64,000 nt of DNA from Bog-756 sp963837805 (GTDB lineage Bacteria > Actinomycetota > Acidimicrobiia > Acidimicrobiales > RAAP-2). Shown here in pieces: positions 1 through 9,542 of this stretch. The position numbers were made by a program, and so were the translations under genes. The stretch covers positions 195,396 to 259,395 of the forward strand of contig CAWIOU010000029.1 in NCBI GenBank assembly GCA_963837805.1. Direction: 5' to 3'. Numbering within the stretch: position 1 is the first letter of the stretch; each line of letters starts with the position of its first letter. The notes under the pieces are model-generated. The model did not search any database and was not told the origin of the DNA. It saw nothing but the letters and a program-made list of their open reading frames with translations.

Positions 1-1136
1 GGGATGAGGCGTTCCCCGAAGTCGACGGCGTCCAGCAGTGGATCGAAGCCCTTGAGCAACAAGGTGGAGATCCCGAGGTCGTAGTAGCGGAGCATGGCTT
101 CGGCCACCTGTTCGGGCGTACCCACCAGGGCGGTGGAGTTTCCGGCGGCGCCGGTGAGGTTGGCCACCTTCATCCACAGGCGCTCGTCGTAGACGTCGCG
201 GTCGGTGGACATCTCGATCAGCCGCTTGCGGCCCACCGATGAGGTTCCCCCGGTGTCGCGGTCGACCGAGAAGGTGGCGTTCTTGGCGCCGCCCAGACCT
301 CGGTAGTCCTCCTTGTGACCGGCCATCCGCTCCTTGGCCAGCGCGATTCGCTCGGCCGTGGTGGTGGCGATCCATTCGGCCTTCTCCCACGCCTCCTCCT
401 CCGTGTCTCCGAGGATCGGCCGCAGGGAGAGGCTGTAGCGGAGAGTCCGCCCCCGCTCGGCCGCCGCCTGCCCGATGGCCTCCATGCGGGCCGCCACCGC
501 TGCCCGCGGCTCACCCCAGAAGGCATAGACGTCGGCTTGCGCCGCCCCGACTTCGATGGCCGGGCCCGAGGCGCCGGCAAAGTAGAGCGGGATACCGCCC
601 GGCGTCACCGGCTTCACCGAACTGAACGCCCCCTCGTAGCGGAAGCACTCGCCGTCGAAGTCGAAGGGGGCGTCCTCGGTGAAGATACGGCGGACGATCG
701 ACATGGTCTCGCCGGTCCGGGCGTACCGGGCGTCATGGGGGACGAAGTCCCCTTCACGGCGCTGATCGGCCTCGTCGCCGCCGGTGATGAAATGGATGGC
801 GATCCTCCCGCCTCCGGTGAGGTGGTCCAACGTGGCCGCCATGCGGGCCAGGAAGTGCGGCTGCACGATGCCCGGGCGATGGGCCACCAGTACCCCGAGG
901 CGTTCGGTGCTCTGGAGCACGGTGGCGGCCACCGCCCATCCCTCCGGGGCCACCGCGCCGTAGCCGACGAGCACCCGGTCGAACCCGCCCACGTCGTGGG
1001 CCCGGGAGATTTCGACGAGGTAGCCGGGGTCGATGACCGGGCCGTCCATCCAGTCGACGACGGGTCCGTCGACCAACGGCCCCTTGATCTCCGAGGCGTC
1101 CCTCGTCCCCACCATCCCGATGATCTCGACTGGCAT
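1..1136 (-). CDS. LLM-class flavin-dependent oxidoreductase, SsuD-like (3' end beyond window)
   Basis: Bacterial-luciferase-like TIM-barrel monooxygenase that would use reduced flavin supplied by a partner reductase. About 378 residues are visible and the C-terminus is cut off at the window edge. The stretch RPGIVQPHFLARMAATLDHL, followed by a glycine-rich segment and HFITGG, is the alkanesulfonate-monooxygenase-type signature near residues 90-125. The ATG at 1136 is preceded about nine bases upstream by AGAGGAG, a clear ribosome site. It is transcribed divergently from the ATP-grasp gene. The family covers sulfonate, dibenzothiophene and nitrilotriacetate monooxygenases, so the substrate is unknown. 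Sulfonate sulfur release would fit the sulfur-amino-acid genes next door, but that is inference. Confidence 0.85.
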   Translation of the reverse strand, partial: MPVEIIGMVGTRDASEIKGPLVDGPVVDWMDGPVIDPGYLVEISRAHDVGGFDRVLVGYGAVAPEGWAVAATVLQSTERLGVLVAHRPGIVQPHFLARMAATLDHLTGGGRIAIHFITGGDEADQRREGDFVPHDARYARTGETMSIVRRIFTEDAPFDFDGECFRYEGAFSSVKPVTPGGIPLYFAGASGPAIEVGAAQADVYAFWGEPRAAVAARMEAIGQAAAERGRTLRYSLSLRPILGDTEEEAWEKAEWIATTTAERIALAKERMAGHKEDYRGLGGAKNATFSVDRDTGGTSSVGRKRLIEMSTDRDVYDERLWMKVANLTGAAGNSTALVGTPEQVAEAMLRYYDLGISTLLLKGFDPLLDAVDFGERLI

Positions 1137-1255
1137 GCCCGGCTGCTCCTCTACGGTCGATCGGGCCCCATCCGGCTGCGCGGCGGGTGCGGCCGACAGC
1201 CGATTCCCACGCCATACATCAGGTGAAGGCCCAGTTAGACGCTAACATCTAGCAG

Positions 1256-2542
1256 GTGGCCAGGGGCATGGATCCTTCCCAATCCAACCGGAGGCGGCCA
1301 CTCGTCGCCGTCGGGTACGGGCCCCGCTGCGTGCCTGTCATGCAGCTGGCCGAATCGGCCGCGGGCGTGTGCGACCTCCTGTGGATGATCGACGGATCGA
1401 TCCCGGAGATGGGCGAGATGGCCGATCTGCTGAACCGGTTCGGTCCGGTGGTCGACGTGAGCGGGCTCGACGTCGAACGGATGACCAAGGCCCTGTCCGC
1501 CTACGAACCCGACGGGTTGGCCACCTATCTCGATGCCGGCATGGCCGGGTACGCGGGGGTGGCCGCCGCCCTCGACCTCCCCTTCCACACGGCGTCGACG
1601 GCGGCCGCGCTCACCGACAAGTCCCGGCAGCGCCAGGTGCTGGCCGACGCCGGGCTCCCCATGCCCGCCTGCCAGGTGATCGCTCCCGACCAGGCCGAGT
1701 CGTCGTTGGCCGACATCGAGTCCGCCGTGGGCTGGCCGGCGATCCTCAAGCCGAGGTCGGCCCAGGGGAGCCGCTACACCTTCCTCGCCCGTGACCGCGT
1801 GGACCTGGCCCGTCTCCTCGATGCGCTGGGACCCAGCCGTCCGGAGATGGTTCTCGAGGGGTACCTGGCCGACGACCCGGCCCGGGTGGACAGCCACTAT
1901 GCCGCCTACGTCTCGGTGGAGAGTGTCGTGGCCGCCGGCCGGACCAGCCATCTGGCCCTCACCGGCCGGTTCCCGCTGGCCGAGAACTTCCGGGAGACCG
2001 GCTTCTTCATCCCGGCGGCTCTCGACGACGCCGAACAGCAGGAGGTACTGGCTCTGGCCACGGCGGCCATCGAAGCACTCGATATCCGAATCGGCTGCCT
2101 CCACACCGAGGTCAAGTTCACCCCGGACGGCCCCCGGATCATCGAGGTGAACGGTCGGGTGGGTGGCGGGGTGCCCGAGATGCTCGAGCGGGCGGCGGGC
2201 ATCCCGCTGCTCGAGCTGACCCTCCGGGTGGCGCTCGGTGAGGACATCCGGATCGACGGACCGGTGACCACCGAGCGCATCGGTTACCGATTCTTCCTGC
2301 AGCCGCCTGCCGTCTCGGCCACAGTGGCCACCATCGAGGGCGTGGAGAGGGTGAGCGACCACCCGAGGGTGGACACCATCAGTGTCCATCAAGGACCCGG
2401 CGCCGATCTCGACTGGCGGGACGGTTCGCGGACCCACATCATGGCCGTCGTCGGTTCGACCGCTGACTACGACGAGCTGCAGGCGGTCTACCGACTCCTT
2501 CACAACGAGGTCACGGTTACCTACGCCGACGTGAGGCACTAG
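1256..2542 (+). CDS. ATP-grasp domain ligase
   Basis: ATP-grasp enzyme of about 428 residues that should join a carboxylate to an amine or thiol through an acyl-phosphate. The N-terminal pre-ATP-grasp part is followed by the nucleotide-binding lysine in GWPAILKPRSAQGSR near residues 159-173. The metal-binding acidic/Asn segment IIEVNGRVGGGVPEM lies near residue 295. The domain resembles the biotin-carboxylase/dipeptide-ligase group, but no biotin-carboxylase-specific partner is present. The first possible start is GTG 1256; ATG 1268 is a nearby alternative. Its stop codon overlaps the GTG of the MetA-like gene by one base, so the two are probably translationally coupled. Its substrate is not recognisable. 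Confidence 0.85.
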   Translation: MARGMDPSQSNRRRPLVAVGYGPRCVPVMQLAESAAGVCDLLWMIDGSIPEMGEMADLLNRFGPVVDVSGLDVERMTKALSAYEPDGLATYLDAGMAGYAGVAAALDLPFHTASTAAALTDKSRQRQVLADAGLPMPACQVIAPDQAESSLADIESAVGWPAILKPRSAQGSRYTFLARDRVDLARLLDALGPSRPEMVLEGYLADDPARVDSHYAAYVSVESVVAAGRTSHLALTGRFPLAENFRETGFFIPAALDDAEQQEVLALATAAIEALDIRIGCLHTEVKFTPDGPRIIEVNGRVGGGVPEMLERAAGIPLLELTLRVALGEDIRIDGPVTTERIGYRFFLQPPAVSATVATIEGVERVSDHPRVDTISVHQGPGADLDWRDGSRTHIMAVVGSTADYDELQAVYRLLHNEVTVTYADVRH

Positions 2543-3513
2543 TGGCCGTGCGGCTGCCCGGGGCCCGGGATACGGACCCGGGTGGCCCATCCGACGAGTC
2601 CGGGCCGGCCCGCTGGTCGTGCGCCTTCGTCAACAACATGCCCGACGGCGCCTTCGACGCCACCGAGCGGCAGTACCTGGATCTGCTCAATGCCGGATCG
2701 GCTTGCGAGACGGTCGAGGTGAGGCGCTACACCATGGAGGGTATCCCGAGGGCCGAACGGACGGCGGCACGGATCGCCGCCGACTACCTGCCCTTCGGGA
2801 CGATCCGGGACCAGGCGCCGGATCTGCTCATCGTGACCGGATCGAATCCCCTGGCCGCGCACATCGAGGACGAGCCCTACTGGGACGACCTGGCCGGCCT
2901 GTTGTCGTGGAGCCGGGGGCGGGTCCCCTCCATGCTGTTGTCCTGTCTGTCGGCCCATGCCGCCCTGGCCGTGTTCGACGGTATCGAGCGGACGACGCTG
3001 GAGGCCAAGTGCACCGGCGTCTTCCCCCAGCAGGCCCGACCCCACCCGCTTGCCGAAGGCCTCGGCTCCGACATCGTCCTCCCGCACTCGAGGCTCAACA
3101 CCGTCGCCGTCGACCAGGTGCTGGCGGCCGGCTACGAGGTGGCACTCGAATCGGACGTCGTCGGTTGGAGCGTGATCGCCAAGGCCACTGCGGGCTCCGA
3201 GGTCGTACTCGTCCAGGGTCACCCCGAGTACGATCCTTCCAGCCTGCTCCGTGAGTACCACCGCGACGCAAGGAGATATGTGCTCGGCGAGCGTGACGAT
3301 GTGCCCCGCCTCCCCCTTCACTGCGTGGCCCCCGGCGACTGGGAAGAACTCCGCACCCTGCACGAGCGGATCGTCGGGGGCGAGCGTGCCCCATCGCTCG
3401 TCGAGTCGTTCCCCTTCGAGGAGATGGGGGCCAGGGCCGACTGGCCGTGGCGGGCCACGGCCACCGGGCTGTACGGCAACTGGATGGCCGGAGTGACGAA
3501 GAGGAGCAGCTGA
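2542..3513 (+). CDS. metA: Homoserine O-acyltransferase, MetA family
   Basis: MetA-type (glutamine-amidotransferase fold) homoserine O-succinyl/acetyl-transferase of 323 residues, which activates homoserine for sulfur or carbon substitution. The catalytic cysteine is Cys135 in LLSCLSAHAAL, at the place of the E. coli CWAVQAA site. The His-Glu pair is His227/Glu229 in QGHPEYD. The N-terminal FVNNMPDGAF segment matches the LNLMP region of the family. The start GTG 2542 overlaps the preceding stop, and the sulfhydrylase begins six bases after this gene ends, so the three genes form one operon. The acyl donor (acetyl or succinyl) cannot be told from sequence by eye. Ordinary methionine synthesis is the default role. 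Confidence 0.85.
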   Translation: MAVRLPGARDTDPGGPSDESGPARWSCAFVNNMPDGAFDATERQYLDLLNAGSACETVEVRRYTMEGIPRAERTAARIAADYLPFGTIRDQAPDLLIVTGSNPLAAHIEDEPYWDDLAGLLSWSRGRVPSMLLSCLSAHAALAVFDGIERTTLEAKCTGVFPQQARPHPLAEGLGSDIVLPHSRLNTVAVDQVLAAGYEVALESDVVGWSVIAKATAGSEVVLVQGHPEYDPSSLLREYHRDARRYVLGERDDVPRLPLHCVAPGDWEELRTLHERIVGGERAPSLVESFPFEEMGARADWPWRATATGLYGNWMAGVTKRSS

Positions 3514-3518
3514 GGCGC

Positions 3519-4793
3519 ATGCACGACGAGACCATTGCCATCCACGGCGGCTACAGCGCGGATGGCACCCGGGCGGTTGCCGTGCCCATCTACCAGACGG
3601 TGGCCCATGATTTCATCGATGCCGAGCATGCAGGCGCGGTGCTGGACCTGGAGACGCCGGGATTCCACTACAACCGGATCAACAACCCGACCAACGACGT
3701 CCTCGAGAAGCGGATCGCCGCCCTCGAGGGAGGGACGGCCGGGCTGGTGCTGGCCTCGGGAATGGCGGCTGTGAGTTACTCGATCCTGACGGTGGCCCGG
3801 GCCGGGACCAACTTCGTGGTGGCCCCCCAGCTGTACGGGGCCACGTTCACCTACTTCGCCCACGTACTGCCCACACTCGGGATCGAGGCACGTTTCGCCG
3901 TCGACGACCGGGCCGAGTCGATCGGAGCCCTGATCGACGACGACACCTTCGCCGTGTTCTGCGAGACGATCGGGAACCCGGCCGGCAATGTCGTGGACCT
4001 CGAGGCGGTGGCCGACGTCGCCCACGCGTCCGGGGTGCCCCTCATCGTGGACAACACCGTCGCCACCCCGATGATGCTGAAACCGTTCGAGCACGGAGCC
4101 GACGTCGTCGTGCACTCGCTGACCAAGTTCGTCGGTGGCCACGGCACGACCACCGGGGGAGCCATCGTCGACGGCGGCCGGTTCCCGTGGACCGAGCATG
4201 CCGACCGCTTCCCGATGTTCAACGAGCCGGACCCTGCGTTCCACGGGGTGGTGTTCGCCCGTGACTTCCCCGAGCGGCCCTTCACCGTGCGGGCCCGTTC
4301 CATCCAGCTCCGGAACACCGGTGCCACCCTGTCCCCGTTCAACGCCTTCCTGCTCCTGCAGGGACTGGAGACGATGGCGGTCCGCCTCGACCGGCACGAA
4401 GCCAACGCCAGAGCGATCGCCGCCTACCTGGAGGCCGATCCTCGGGTCGAGTGGGTCAGCTTCGCCGGCTTCCCCGACCACCCCCACTTCGACCTGATGC
4501 AGCGCTACCTCCATGGCCGGGTGCCGTCGATCATCACCTTCGGGGCGGTCGGGGGCTACGAGGCAGGACTGGCCTTCTTTGATTCCCTGCAGCTTTTCAA
4601 ACGGCTGCTCAACCTCGGTGACGCCAAGTCGCTGGCCATCCATCCGGCCTCGACGACCCATCGCCAACTCTCCGACCGCGAGCTCATCGCCGCCGGCATC
4701 CGACCCGAGACGATCCGTCTGTCGGTCGGCCTGGAGCACGTGGACGACCTCATCGCCGACATCGATCAGGCGCTGTCGCTGGCCACCGCCTGA
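3519..4793 (+). CDS. metY: O-acetylhomoserine (O-succinylhomoserine) sulfhydrylase, MetY type
   Basis: PLP-dependent Cys/Met-metabolism enzyme of 424 residues that performs gamma-substitution on O-acylhomoserine, normally with sulfide to give homocysteine. The PLP lysine is Lys203 in HSLTKFVGGHG. The PLP-phosphate and ring-stacking region LASGMAAVSYSILTV and the domain-spanning NRINNPTNDVLEKR segment are intact. ATG 3519 was chosen because TGAGG and GAGGAG lie just upstream and residue 2 onward (HDETIAIHGGY) matches family N-termini. It follows the MetA-like gene by five bases. Some relatives make C-C rather than C-S bonds, so a biosynthetic role beyond methionine is possible. Confidence 0.92.
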   Translation: MHDETIAIHGGYSADGTRAVAVPIYQTVAHDFIDAEHAGAVLDLETPGFHYNRINNPTNDVLEKRIAALEGGTAGLVLASGMAAVSYSILTVARAGTNFVVAPQLYGATFTYFAHVLPTLGIEARFAVDDRAESIGALIDDDTFAVFCETIGNPAGNVVDLEAVADVAHASGVPLIVDNTVATPMMLKPFEHGADVVVHSLTKFVGGHGTTTGGAIVDGGRFPWTEHADRFPMFNEPDPAFHGVVFARDFPERPFTVRARSIQLRNTGATLSPFNAFLLLQGLETMAVRLDRHEANARAIAAYLEADPRVEWVSFAGFPDHPHFDLMQRYLHGRVPSIITFGAVGGYEAGLAFFDSLQLFKRLLNLGDAKSLAIHPASTTHRQLSDRELIAAGIRPETIRLSVGLEHVDDLIADIDQALSLATA

Positions 4794-4807
4794 CCGGGCC
4801 GGCCCGG
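4794..4807. terminator. GC palindrome between convergent genes
   Basis: A perfect 14-base palindrome (CCGGGCC/GGCCCGG) fills most of the gap between the sulfhydrylase stop and the facing FAD-protein stop. It has no loop and no T-tract, so it is at best a weak bidirectional terminator. Confidence 0.25.
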
Positions 4808-4811
4808 GAGC

Positions 4812-6626
4812 TCAGCCGATGATCCCCTCCACGCACTCCTGGGCGTCGAGGACGGCCCGCAGACGGCTGCGGGGTGAGGGAAGGTAGTGGGTGAAGTAGC
4901 GGACCCCCTCGGTCAGCACCCCGAGCAGTGACAGGTTCGGCTGGAGGCGTCCCTCGGCGTCATAGGGATGGAAGTCCTCACTGATGGCCACACTGCCCAC
5001 TGCGGTGTCCCCGTAGCTGAGCTGGGTCAGCCGTCCCATGGCGTAGAGGCGGCTGAGCAGGGGCGAGTTCGACCGGGCCAGTGACGGCAGGTCGAGGTGC
5101 CCGCGCACGACGCCGTTGACCGTGACCTCGTTGGCCTGGTCGAGCTGGGTCGAGCGGAGAATCACCGAACCGTCGTCCAGCGCGGTGAGCTCGGGGTCCG
5201 GCCCCAGTTCGATCCGGACCACACCGGCGTCGAGGAGGGCGAGGAGCTGCTGGGACCGCAGCGGCGGGGGACCGGCTTCGAGCCGGTTGATCCGTCCCCG
5301 CACATTCGACTGGAAGTCGACGTAGGACTCGAGGGACAGCCCGCCGAACTCGATGACCGAGCGCAACTGGTCGCGGAGGATCCTGAGCACCTCCTGGGCC
5401 GCCTTGACCGGGCTGCCCCCTTCGGCCAGCGCCTCGTCCAGGTCGATCTCGATCATTTCGTAGACCTGGGCCTGATAGTCGCGGCCCGAGGTGTAGTGGC
5501 GACCGACACCGGCGAAGATCTGGGTGGTCGGATCGAAGGGCCCGTACAGCAGCCCCAGCTTCTGTACGGCGTTCTCGAAATCGCCGTCGAGCCAGGCCGA
5601 GCGCAGGAGGTCCCGTGCGGTGGAGGATTCCTCGACGCCTCCCTTCAGGTATGCGGCATGAGTGTAGTAGCGGGCCTGCATCTCGGCGAACAGGAGCGGG
5701 AGCAATTCGTTCCGGAAGTCCACCTGCCGGCGGATGGGCGAACCGCCGGGGTGGGTCAACTCGGCGAACTCCTCCGGCGTGCACACCACCGGCCGGTAGG
5801 CACCGTAGGGGTCGACGCCGTGGGCGGATTTGGCGCAGTAGGGCACGCCCGAGCGTGAGTACAGGTGGATGACCGGCTCCCGACCGCTCGGGACGTAGCG
5901 CTTCCTCGAACCCATGGGCTCGTAGGTGCCGCCCCTCCCGACGGTGAGCGCGGTCAGTACGTCGAACCCGACCAGGCCCATGCCGGCGACGGCCACCGGT
6001 GCGCCCGGCGGGATGGGCTCGTCGAAGTATTCGACCGGATATGGCCGCAGGTAGCGCACGGCCCCCGACCGTCCGGGCCGTTCGGCGTTGAAGGTGTGGC
6101 CGGACGTCAGCACGACGTGGTCGACGGAGAGGCTCGTGCCGCTGTCGAGCACCACCACCTCGCGTCCACCGATCTCGGGTGAGATGTCGACGGCGGCGGC
6201 GTAGTGCCGGACGATCTCGAGGTTGTCGGGGGCGTCGGCCAGCAGGGTGTCGTAGAACCAGGCCAGGTACTCGCCCATCAGACGGCGGGGAAGGTAGTCG
6301 GTGGGCCGGATGGGCTCGCCCTCGGTGCCGATCCGGCACTCGTGCCCCACCCAGCGGAAGCCCCGCACGACCGCCCATTCGTAGAGGCCGACGGCGTAGG
6401 GAGGGTGCTCCTCGCTGTTCGGGGACGCGTAGAGGGACAGCTGCCCGCACGCGTTGTTGAGGACCAGGTAGTCGGGTTGGCTGGCGGAGTAGACGCCGCC
6501 GCCCAGTTGACCGGGCTCGACCAGGTGCACCCGGATGGGGGCGCTCGAGTGCCGGGCCCGGACCACGGTCCGCTCGAGCACGCACAACCCCCAGGCGCCG
6601 AGCCCGACGATGGCGAACTCGATCAT
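4812..6626 (-). CDS. FAD/NAD(P)-binding protein (PF13454-like)
   Basis: Flavoprotein of about 604 residues. The N-terminal dinucleotide-binding fold starts at IVGLGAWGLCVLER (about residues 5-18), with a second glycine-rich motif VAVAGMGLVGFDVLTAL near residues 210-230. It continues with NNACGQLSLYASP and a long C-terminal region with no other recognisable domain. These features place it with the FAD-NAD(P)-binding family seen in uncharacterised YdhS-like proteins and some tailoring monooxygenases. The start was set at ATG 6626 where homology-like sequence begins; there is no strong ribosome site, and GTG 6695 is an in-frame alternative. It faces the ATP-grasp/metA/metY operon. Reaction and substrate are unknown. 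Confidence 0.75.
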   Translation of the reverse strand: MIEFAIVGLGAWGLCVLERTVVRARHSSAPIRVHLVEPGQLGGGVYSASQPDYLVLNNACGQLSLYASPNSEEHPPYAVGLYEWAVVRGFRWVGHECRIGTEGEPIRPTDYLPRRLMGEYLAWFYDTLLADAPDNLEIVRHYAAAVDISPEIGGREVVVLDSGTSLSVDHVVLTSGHTFNAERPGRSGAVRYLRPYPVEYFDEPIPPGAPVAVAGMGLVGFDVLTALTVGRGGTYEPMGSRKRYVPSGREPVIHLYSRSGVPYCAKSAHGVDPYGAYRPVVCTPEEFAELTHPGGSPIRRQVDFRNELLPLLFAEMQARYYTHAAYLKGGVEESSTARDLLRSAWLDGDFENAVQKLGLLYGPFDPTTQIFAGVGRHYTSGRDYQAQVYEMIEIDLDEALAEGGSPVKAAQEVLRILRDQLRSVIEFGGLSLESYVDFQSNVRGRINRLEAGPPPLRSQQLLALLDAGVVRIELGPDPELTALDDGSVILRSTQLDQANEVTVNGVVRGHLDLPSLARSNSPLLSRLYAMGRLTQLSYGDTAVGSVAISEDFHPYDAEGRLQPNLSLLGVLTEGVRYFTHYLPSPRSRLRAVLDAQECVEGIIG

Positions 6627-6876
6627 GGGCCCGTGGGAGGGCGAACGAAGGGAGCTCGGCGTCGAATGGCCGAACTCATCACGAGGAGTGGACACCGTAA
6701 TTTCATGCTCACGCCGGCCCCTTACTCGGCATCGCCGCTCCACCACGGTACGCCGCCGTTGTGGGCCAGGACAAGCATTTACGTCCGTTTGACCAGGCCG
6801 GCGGGTAAGCTTGTGGGACGCCCAGGTCTGAACCTTCGTAATTGCAACGAGTCACCGCAGCAGCAGAGAGAAGGAA

Positions 6877-7761
6877 ATGAGGACGATGGTCGACGACGCT
6901 GGGACGCTCCCGTTGGGCACACTCACCGTGCACCGCCTTGGGTTCGGGGCGATGCAGCTCACCGGCCCCGGGGTATGGGGGCCACCCGCGGATCATGACG
7001 GCGCCATCCGGGTGCTCCGTCGGGCCGTCGAATTGGGCGTCGACCTGATCGATACGGCCGACTCCTACGGTCCCAACGTGGCCGAGGACCTGATCCGGGA
7101 GGCACTCCACCCCTATCCCGAGCAGGTCAGGATCGCCACCAAGGCCGGGCTCACCCGACCGGGCCCGGGGGAGTGGGTCGCCTGCGGTCAACCCGACTAC
7201 CTGCGCCAGCAGTGCGAGGGGAGCCTCCGCCGCCTGGGCGTGGATCGGATCGATCTCTTCCAGCTCCACCGGGTCGACCCCGACGTCCCCGCCGACGATC
7301 AGTTCGGTGTCCTGAAGGAGCTCCGCGACGCCGGGAAGGTGGCTGAGGTGGGGCTGTCCGAGGTCAGCGTGGACCAGCTCGACGCGGCCCGCAGGATCGT
7401 GCCGGTGGTCAGTGTGCAGAACCAGTACAACATCGCCCTCCGGGGGGCCGACGATGTCATAGAGCACTGCGAACAGCTGGGTATCGGCTTCATCCCGTGG
7501 TTCCCCCTGGCCAGCGGGAAGCTGTCCCGGCCGGGCGGCCCGATCGACCAGGTGGCCCAGGCGTCGGGGGCCACCATCTCCCAGGTGTGTCTGGCCTGGC
7601 TGCTCCGCCGCTCTCCGGTGATGCTGCCCATTCCGGGCACGTCGTCGGTCGAGCACCTCGAGGAGAACTGCGGTGCCGCGCAGCTGGTCCTGACCGACGA
7701 GCAATTCGACGAGCTGTCCGGGGCCCGCAAGTCACTGCGGCGCTGGACCCTGGCCGGCTGA
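6877..7761 (+). CDS. Aldo/keto reductase
   Basis: NADPH-dependent (beta/alpha)8 reductase of 294 residues. The catalytic Asp/Tyr lie in LIDTADSYG near residue 60, the Lys in IATKAGL near 88 and the His in LFQLHRVDP near 130, so the tetrad is complete. The C-terminal cofactor segment IPGTSSVEHLEEN is also present. It resembles the pyridoxal reductase / YdhF-like part of the superfamily. ATG 6877 sits directly behind AGAAGGAA; the in-frame ATG 6886 has better spacing and may be the true start. It leads a co-directional set with the D-aminoacylase-like and adenylating genes, 17 bases apart from the first. The substrate is unknown. Confidence 0.9.
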   Translation: MRTMVDDAGTLPLGTLTVHRLGFGAMQLTGPGVWGPPADHDGAIRVLRRAVELGVDLIDTADSYGPNVAEDLIREALHPYPEQVRIATKAGLTRPGPGEWVACGQPDYLRQQCEGSLRRLGVDRIDLFQLHRVDPDVPADDQFGVLKELRDAGKVAEVGLSEVSVDQLDAARRIVPVVSVQNQYNIALRGADDVIEHCEQLGIGFIPWFPLASGKLSRPGGPIDQVAQASGATISQVCLAWLLRRSPVMLPIPGTSSVEHLEENCGAAQLVLTDEQFDELSGARKSLRRWTLAG

Positions 7762-7778
7762 CCGGGCGGAGGGACGCG

Positions 7779-9542
7779 ATGGCCGCCGATGTGGTGATTC
7801 GAAACGGGACCGTGGTCGACGGCACCGGGGCCCCTCGCCGTCGGGCTGACGTCGCCATCGTGGGGGACCGCATCACCGAAGTGGGTGACGACGTCGGACG
7901 GGGTCGCCGGGAGATCGACGCCGACGGTTTGCTGGTCACACCCGGATTCGTCGATCCCCATACCCACTACGACGGCCAGGCGACATGGGATCCCTTCCTC
8001 GCACCTTCCTCGCACCACGGGGTCACCACCGTGGCCATGGGGAATTGCGGGGTGGGCTTCGCCCCGGTCGCCCCCGACCGCCACCAGTGGCTGATCGAGA
8101 TGATGGAGGGCGTCGAGGACATCCCCGGGACGGCGCTGCACGAAGGGCTGCGTTGGGACTGGGGATCCTTCCCCGAGTACCTCGACGCCCTGGACCGCCA
8201 GCCCCGGACGATCGATGTCGGTACCCATGTCCCTCACGCCGCGCTGCGCGCCTTCGTCATGGGCGACCGGGGCGCCGACCCCACCGAGCATCCCGATGAC
8301 GGCGAGCTCGAGCAGATGGCCAAGTTACTCGAGCAGGGGCTCGATGCCGGTGCGGTCGGCGTCTCGACCTCGCGCACAGAGCGCCACCGCACCAGCCGGG
8401 GGGAGAACCTGGGCACGCTGCGGGCCCGGGAGCCCGAGCTGCTGGCCCTGGCCTCGGTCCTGCGCGGGCGCACCAGCGGCGTCTTCCAGTTCCTGTCGGA
8501 CAGCTACCGCTCCACCGACGACGAATTCGCCCGGTCCGAGTTCGAGCTGGTCACCGCGTTCGCCCGGGCCAGCCGGCGCCCGGTCAGCTACACCGTGCAA
8601 CAGGACATGGCCGCGCCCGAACGCTGGCGCGACCTGATGGCACTGGCCGTGAACCTCCAGGCCGAGGGTCTCGACGTCAAGGCCCAGGTGGCACCCCGGC
8701 CGATCGGGGTGCTGCTCGGGCTCCAGGCCTCGGCCAATGTCTTCACCCCGGCGCGGGCGTACCTCAAGGTCGCGGGACTCCCGCTCGACGAGCGGGTGGC
8801 CGCCCTGCGCGATCCGGAGCGGCGGCGGCGGATCCTCGACGGTCACGCCCAGCTGACCTCAGGGCCGGACGCCTTCGCCGGCTACGCCTTCTTCGGCCGC
8901 TTCGACGAGATGTACGTCCTCGACGACCCGGTCGACTACAACCTGGACAGCAGCCGCTCGCTGTGTGCGATGGCCAGGCGGGCCGGCATCGATCCGGCCG
9001 AGTACGCCTATGACGTCCAGCTGCAGCACGAGGGCCGCCAGCTCATCTACACCCCGATGTTCAACTTCGTCCACGGGAATCTCGATGCTGTCCACGAGAT
9101 GATCACGTCACCGGTGGCCATGTTCGGCCTGTCCGACGCGGGTGCCCACTGCGGACAGATCTGTGACGGGAGCATGACCACCACCTACCTGTCCCTGTGG
9201 GCCCGCGACCGCCGGGAGGACGACGGGATACCCGTCGAGTCGGTGGTCCACCAGATCAGCCGACGACCGGCCGCGCACTTCGGGTGGCTCGACCGGGGAG
9301 TGGTCGGTCCCGGCTATGTGGCCGATCTGAACGTCATCGACCTGGACCGGCTCGAGTGCGCACCACCGGAGATCACCGCCGACCTGCCCGCCGGCGGACG
9401 CAGGCTCCTCCAGGAGGCCACGGGCTACCGCTGGACGCTGAAGGGGGGAGCGGTGACCTTCGAGGACGGGGTCCATACCGGCGAGCTGCCCGGGGAACTG
9501 GTCCGCGGCGTCCGATCCGACCCGACCAGGGACCGGGGTTGA
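7779..9542 (+). CDS. N-acyl-D-amino-acid deacylase-like amidohydrolase
   Basis: Amidohydrolase of 587 residues related to D-aminoacylases, which hydrolyse N-acyl-D-amino acids in the cytoplasm. The metal HxH lies in VDPHTHYDGQ near residues 58-67, the family cysteine in MGNCGVGFAP near 90, and the catalytic Asp in GLSDAGAHCG near 455. A beta-sandwich formed by the N- and C-terminal ends (VVIRNGTVVDGTG and ADLNVIDLDRL) is typical. GGAGGG precedes ATG 7779 at good spacing. The stop overlaps the TTG start of the adenylating enzyme by four bases, so the two are coupled. Actinobacteria carry many paralogues of this family acting on unknown substrates. Confidence 0.85.
   Translation: MAADVVIRNGTVVDGTGAPRRRADVAIVGDRITEVGDDVGRGRREIDADGLLVTPGFVDPHTHYDGQATWDPFLAPSSHHGVTTVAMGNCGVGFAPVAPDRHQWLIEMMEGVEDIPGTALHEGLRWDWGSFPEYLDALDRQPRTIDVGTHVPHAALRAFVMGDRGADPTEHPDDGELEQMAKLLEQGLDAGAVGVSTSRTERHRTSRGENLGTLRAREPELLALASVLRGRTSGVFQFLSDSYRSTDDEFARSEFELVTAFARASRRPVSYTVQQDMAAPERWRDLMALAVNLQAEGLDVKAQVAPRPIGVLLGLQASANVFTPARAYLKVAGLPLDERVAALRDPERRRRILDGHAQLTSGPDAFAGYAFFGRFDEMYVLDDPVDYNLDSSRSLCAMARRAGIDPAEYAYDVQLQHEGRQLIYTPMFNFVHGNLDAVHEMITSPVAMFGLSDAGAHCGQICDGSMTTTYLSLWARDRREDDGIPVESVVHQISRRPAAHFGWLDRGVVGPGYVADLNVIDLDRLECAPPEITADLPAGGRRLLQEATGYRWTLKGGAVTFEDGVHTGELPGELVRGVRSDPTRDRG

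Noticed and set aside
1235..2590. 450-codon open frame antisense to the ATP-grasp gene
   Set aside because: No motif, no ribosome site, and the sense frame has complete ATP-grasp signatures.
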